Source of the DNA: Aquisphaera giovannonii
Lineage (GTDB): Bacteria > Planctomycetota > Planctomycetia > Isosphaerales > Isosphaeraceae
Length of the DNA: 64,000 nt
Direction: 5' to 3'
Assembly (NCBI RefSeq): GCF_008087625.1
Contig: NZ_CP042998.1
Coordinates: 1 to 64,000 of the forward strand
The stretch's first letter is position 1. Every line of letters starts with the position of its first letter. A model generated the notes under the pieces. The model was not told the DNA's origin. It did not search any database and worked only from the letters and a program-made list of their open reading frames with translations. Shown here one piece after another: positions 61,801-64,000 of this stretch. The position numbers and the translations under genes were made by a program.

Positions 61801-64000
61801 GCGACGTTCCGGAGGACGAGGCGGTCGCCGGACTTCGCGACGCCCGAGCCGGCCGCGACCTCGCCGGGGACGTTGCCGACGACCGGCCAGGCCCTCGAGG
61901 CGGCCCCGGGGTCCCCCGCGACCTCCACGAGGAACAGCGCGCATCCCGCCGGCCTGCGGCCGTCGTAGGACTGGCGGCTGAGGTCCAGGCCCCGGCCGAG
62001 CTCGGTGCTCCTGACCTCGCCGATCTGGTTGACGGAGACCCGGTAGCGGGGGTTCTCGAGGGTCCAGGTCGGCAGCGCGGGCCGCCCCAGCCGGCGCCGC
62101 AGCGTGCGACCGGCCGCGAAGGCGAGCCCGCAGATCGCCGCGGCGCCCAGCGCCAGGGCGACCTGCTGCGCGGGCGGCATCGCGACGATCGTGCCGAGGA
62201 GCCCGGCCGTGTTCTCGGCCTGGATCTTCTGCGACGTGTCCCACGCCTGGTCCCAGTCCTTGCCGCGGGGGATGTAGAAGGGGAGCAGCAGCGGCCCCCA
62301 GGTCGCGAACCGCTTCACCGCGTTCGGGATGCAGCGCGCCGTGGCCGCCGGCGACAGGAATCGCGCGAGCGACGTCTCCATCTGGTCCACGCCGAGGAAG
62401 CTCAGGTTCACGAGCGTGGCCACGCGCAGGCCCATGTGATCCAGCCAGATCAGCACGCGGATCGAGTCGTACGCCAGGAGCGCCGTGAAGACCTGGAGGC
62501 TCCACGCCCGGAATGCCTCGGGGGTCAGCGTGAGGTCCTGGTAGGTGGCCACCAGCGTGCGGATCGCGCCGTCCTGGTTGTACCAGCTCGGCTCGCCGGT
62601 CTGGCGGAGGAACGACTCGATGATGGGGGACATCCAGAGGCCCCAGCGGAGGACGAGGATCGTGTTCTCGCCGAGGTCCACCAGGCCCTGGGTGCTGAAC
62701 AGCGTGCGGATCGGGCTGGCGTCCTTCCAGAAGTAGGCCCGCAGGAACGTCCGGTTGATGGCGAACAGCCAGCAGGCCGTCGCGAAGCTCAGCACGCCGG
62801 CCAGCGACTGCATCAGCATCAGCCCGGAGCCGCCCGAGACATGGCCCAGGTTGACGTGGCCCCACTTGCTGATGAACAGGTTGCGGTCGAAGAGCCGCGG
62901 CTCCTGCCCCACCGCCAGATAGGCGCGGAAGTTCTCGGCGACCTGCCTGACCTGCGGCGCGTCGAGGTAGAAGCCGATCGCCGCGCCGATGCCCCCGCCG
63001 ATCAGGGCACGCGCGAGGTAATAGCGGACGGCCTGGATCCGGCCCCGCCGCCGGGACGACAGCGCCGCGTCGCGGACCAGGTCCACGCCGGCGTAGGCGA
63101 TCACGCCGACCGCGAAGCCCAGCGCCGCGCGGGGGCCCAGGTCGCTGCCGGAGTAGCCGGCGGAGAGGCCGTATCCCAGCCCCGCGCCGACCACGGCGCC
63201 CCGGAGGTAGAGCAGGGGCCCGCGGTAGTTCCTCGCGAGCCTCCCGAAGAAAGGGGGGCTGCCGTCGAACGACTCGATCACCGACTTCAGGAGCGGGAAC
63301 GCCAGGGCGCCGAGGATCGCGGTCGATGCGGTCGGCCAGTCTCCGAAGGCCTGGCGGACGTGCCGGAATTCCAGCCCCAGCCCGACGACCTGGATCCCGG
63401 CCATGTACACGCCGCCGTAGACCATCGCCCTGCTCGCGCCGGTGAGCACGTGCGCCCCGACGGACGAGGCCGATGGGGATAGACGCCGGATGGCGTCCAG
63501 GACCATGCCCGTGATGAGGTACGCCTCGGCCCAGAGCCCGGCCTGGGAGAAGACCGTGCCGGCGACCGCGAGGAGGAGCTTCGCCAGCCAGCCGGATTCC
63601 GCCGCCCACCGGCCCGACCCGAGGCCCGCGATGTCCGGGCTCGCGACCGCGGCGACGGCCGCCGAGAGCATCGCCAGGTGTGCCCGGGGCGAGCGGAGCG
63701 GGCCGCCGCCGACCGCGGCGCCGAGGCCCAGCGCCGCCGCCTCGTTGAAGGCGAAGAGCACCGCGACGCGGGCGAGGAACGCGCGGCCGTCGGGATGGGC
63801 GTCCAGCAGCCCGGCCGAGAGCCACCCGCCGAGCGTCGCCATCAGCCCGCCGGACTCCAGCAGCGTCAGGCCGCCCAGCGCGTACGGCGTGCCGGCGATC
63901 AACGCCGCGGCGGCCGGGCCGGCATGCTTCCCCGATGAGGCCAGCCGGCTCGCGACCACGCCCAGGTAGATCAGCACGCCGAGCGCCGCGGCCGTCTGGC
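58803..64000 (-). CDS. Giant membrane GH94 protein (cyclic glucan synthase-like), 5' end outside the window
   Basis: At least 1732 residues are visible and the frame is open to the window edge, so the gene is partial at its 5' end. The first ~570 visible residues contain many membrane helices and resemble neither GT84 nor another glycosyltransferase. Then two beta-sandwich domains of the GH94 N-terminal type (from YRVSVNQIGEVRS at ~650 and at ~920) lead into the (alpha/alpha)6 GH94 catalytic domain: GFRDQLQDS, GTGDWNDGLDEIG with the catalytic Asp, and the late SIYPEGVRENGMYCHG. NdvB-type enzymes use this domain to adjust the length of beta-1,2-glucan by phosphorolysis. Operon with the secreted protein downstream. 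Confidence 0.85.
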   Translation of the reverse strand, partial: QTAAALGVLIYLGVVASRLASSGKHAGPAAAALIAGTPYALGGLTLLESGGLMATLGGWLSAGLLDAHPDGRAFLARVAVLFAFNEAAALGLGAAVGGGPLRSPRAHLAMLSAAVAAVASPDIAGLGSGRWAAESGWLAKLLLAVAGTVFSQAGLWAEAYLITGMVLDAIRRLSPSASSVGAHVLTGASRAMVYGGVYMAGIQVVGLGLEFRHVRQAFGDWPTASTAILGALAFPLLKSVIESFDGSPPFFGRLARNYRGPLLYLRGAVVGAGLGYGLSAGYSGSDLGPRAALGFAVGVIAYAGVDLVRDAALSSRRRGRIQAVRYYLARALIGGGIGAAIGFYLDAPQVRQVAENFRAYLAVGQEPRLFDRNLFISKWGHVNLGHVSGGSGLMLMQSLAGVLSFATACWLFAINRTFLRAYFWKDASPIRTLFSTQGLVDLGENTILVLRWGLWMSPIIESFLRQTGEPSWYNQDGAIRTLVATYQDLTLTPEAFRAWSLQVFTALLAYDSIRVLIWLDHMGLRVATLVNLSFLGVDQMETSLARFLSPAATARCIPNAVKRFATWGPLLLPFYIPRGKDWDQAWDTSQKIQAENTAGLLGTIVAMPPAQQVALALGAAAICGLAFAAGRTLRRRLGRPALPTWTLENPRYRVSVNQIGEVRSTELGRGLDLSRQSYDGRRPAGCALFLVEVAGDPGAASRAWPVVGNVPGEVAAGSGVAKSGDRLVLRNVAEGVETAVEITLPEADSSVELWSITVKDLSGAPRAIRVVPYLTWVLDRADTDRGHTQYARLFTETEYAGGLNALIAWNKHSKATGLLAADVAPAGFLTSRIDFLGRARSLWNPRVLETLAFREPADTPAHATLDPIGSLLLPADVPANGSTQVRLLMGFARDREAAAGLVGRILLGGMAAPAAALPPPMDPEALHPIGHGEVPPGVEPPYAAYSDDGRTLLVRTPFTPRPFDHTLANALGQVTSVTNRGLHTTSSVNAQQNRLTPDWPDIVTRELPGEVLYLYDPDALEWYSPTYHPLNDEIARHEAEFGVDGTATFRMAKGVVETELVVFVPPDEPATVYLLTIANAGEEPLTLRVVPYFQMVLAGQPEFSGPLRVWRDPSGSAVYFENPRNTFRTGPAFAGFSERAEAVETHRGYFYGPGRAIGHPHFVEAGESYPGSYMKPDDRPVAAMLATLEIPPAGRRTVAVTLGQADDRARAEAVVRKFRDVPAAREALEQTRRWWLALMDTLRVRTSRPDVDRYLDWLKYQAMAERIWARRGFYQASGAFGFRDQLQDSVNLLWMDPAVARSQILLHASQQFLEGDVVHWFHRLQDGRTGFVGRTHASDNLLWLPWAVVEYLAATGDESILDERTPYLEAGQPFPPLPRDKGGMGFDPLRSPREDSVYRHGMLSIDTVLDARMGAHGIPLMGTGDWNDGLDEIGSEGRGESVWLGFFLYYILDRMIPVIERRDGPGRRDHYRRRLDALKEALERTWSEDRYLRAYHDDGTEIGVAGSGVWEIDALTAAWAVMAGINPARGRIVFETALRTLEREKTILLGWPPLREDTKPYLGRSSIYPEGVRENGMYCHGVQWLVGAARILAGRASREGRADEARHYEETAFRLWLKTSAIPHAVDGEIETYGGQPNKQAADMITTFDPGRMIWNGYTGAAGWMFRQALEGVLGLRLVAGKVVAPAGPSQAEPTLRHLVRDTTASPFPAPAALRPPAQRIEADPPRSDAR

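Noticed and set aside
58632-63482. Plus-strand ORF of 1616 residues opposite the GH94 gene
   Set aside because: Shadow with Arg/Gly/Asp/Val monotony; the minus strand holds the GH94 motifs.
1-64000. tRNA, rRNA, riboswitch or intact insertion sequence
   Set aside because: None recognised by eye on either strand; a covariance-model and transposase search would be needed to exclude diverged copies.

Overview
The window looks like the start of a large, GC-rich plasmid (or chromid) from a planctomycete, most likely of the Isosphaeraceae type. The evidence is: a parA / ribbon-helix-helix partition pair followed by a convergent RPA-type replication initiator; a roughly 620-bp field of 12 iterons beside it; an exosortase, EpsI and PEP-CTERM sorting system; and two secreted proteins carrying the planctomycete N-terminal 'LE.LE.R..M' motif. 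The first base is the first base of parA, as expected when a circular replicon is linearised at its partition gene.

Layout. (1) 1-3.9 kb: partition, replication and origin. (2) 4.0-11.8 kb: a giant membrane-anchored TPR protein, RfbA, a double-FHA protein and an initiating sugar phosphotransferase. (3) 12.1-24.2 kb, minus strand: an exopolysaccharide operon with a Wzy/ligase-like membrane protein, Wzt and Wzm (ABC export), a MocA-SDR fusion, two GT2 glycosyltransferases (one frameshifted) and an FkbH-ACP-thioesterase fusion. (4) 24.4-27.8 kb, plus strand: a nucleotide-sugar cassette (RfbF-like, SDR, RfbC-like, SDR). (5) 27.8-35.2 kb, minus strand: GT4, HAD phosphatase, WecG/TagA glycosyltransferase, exosortase, Wzc-like BY-kinase and EpsI; four of these genes are linked by 4-bp start/stop overlaps. 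(6) 35.5-38.1 kb, plus strand: carbamoyltransferase, SxtJ, DUF5989. (7) 38.2-47.4 kb: phosphoglycerate mutase, GH3 beta-glucosidase, a class-C beta-lactamase-like hydrolase, a TetR-controlled hydrolase/oxidase pair and a beta-propeller lactonase-like protein. (8) 47.7-49.5 kb: a small membrane protein, a tyrosine recombinase and a gene fragment. (9) 49.7-53.0 kb: an ECF sigma/anti-sigma pair divergent from a Tat-exported ferritin-like protein and a PEP-CTERM protein. (10) 53.2-64 kb: BlaI with an M56-TPR sensor protease, a secreted glucoamylase-like protein and a giant GH94 membrane protein cut by the window end.

Working together: regions 2-6 can make a lipid-linked glycan (initiating transferase, GTs, RfbA and probable CDP-sugar enzymes), decorate it (carbamoyl transfer; possibly glyceryl or another acyl group through FkbH-ACP-TE), and export or link it (Wzm/Wzt, Wzc, Wzy/ligase). 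Exosortase plus EpsI could process PEP-CTERM proteins such as the one at 52.3 kb. No flippase (Wzx), outer-membrane Wza channel, RmlB or RmlD is visible here. The most striking items are the FkbH-ACP-TE fusion with a Cys in the thioesterase nucleophile position, the paired iteron architecture, the leaderless TetR promoter with its operator inside the spacer, and a 0.5-kb patch with four homopolymer indels in two divergent sugar genes. No RNA genes, CRISPR arrays or intact insertion sequences were recognised.
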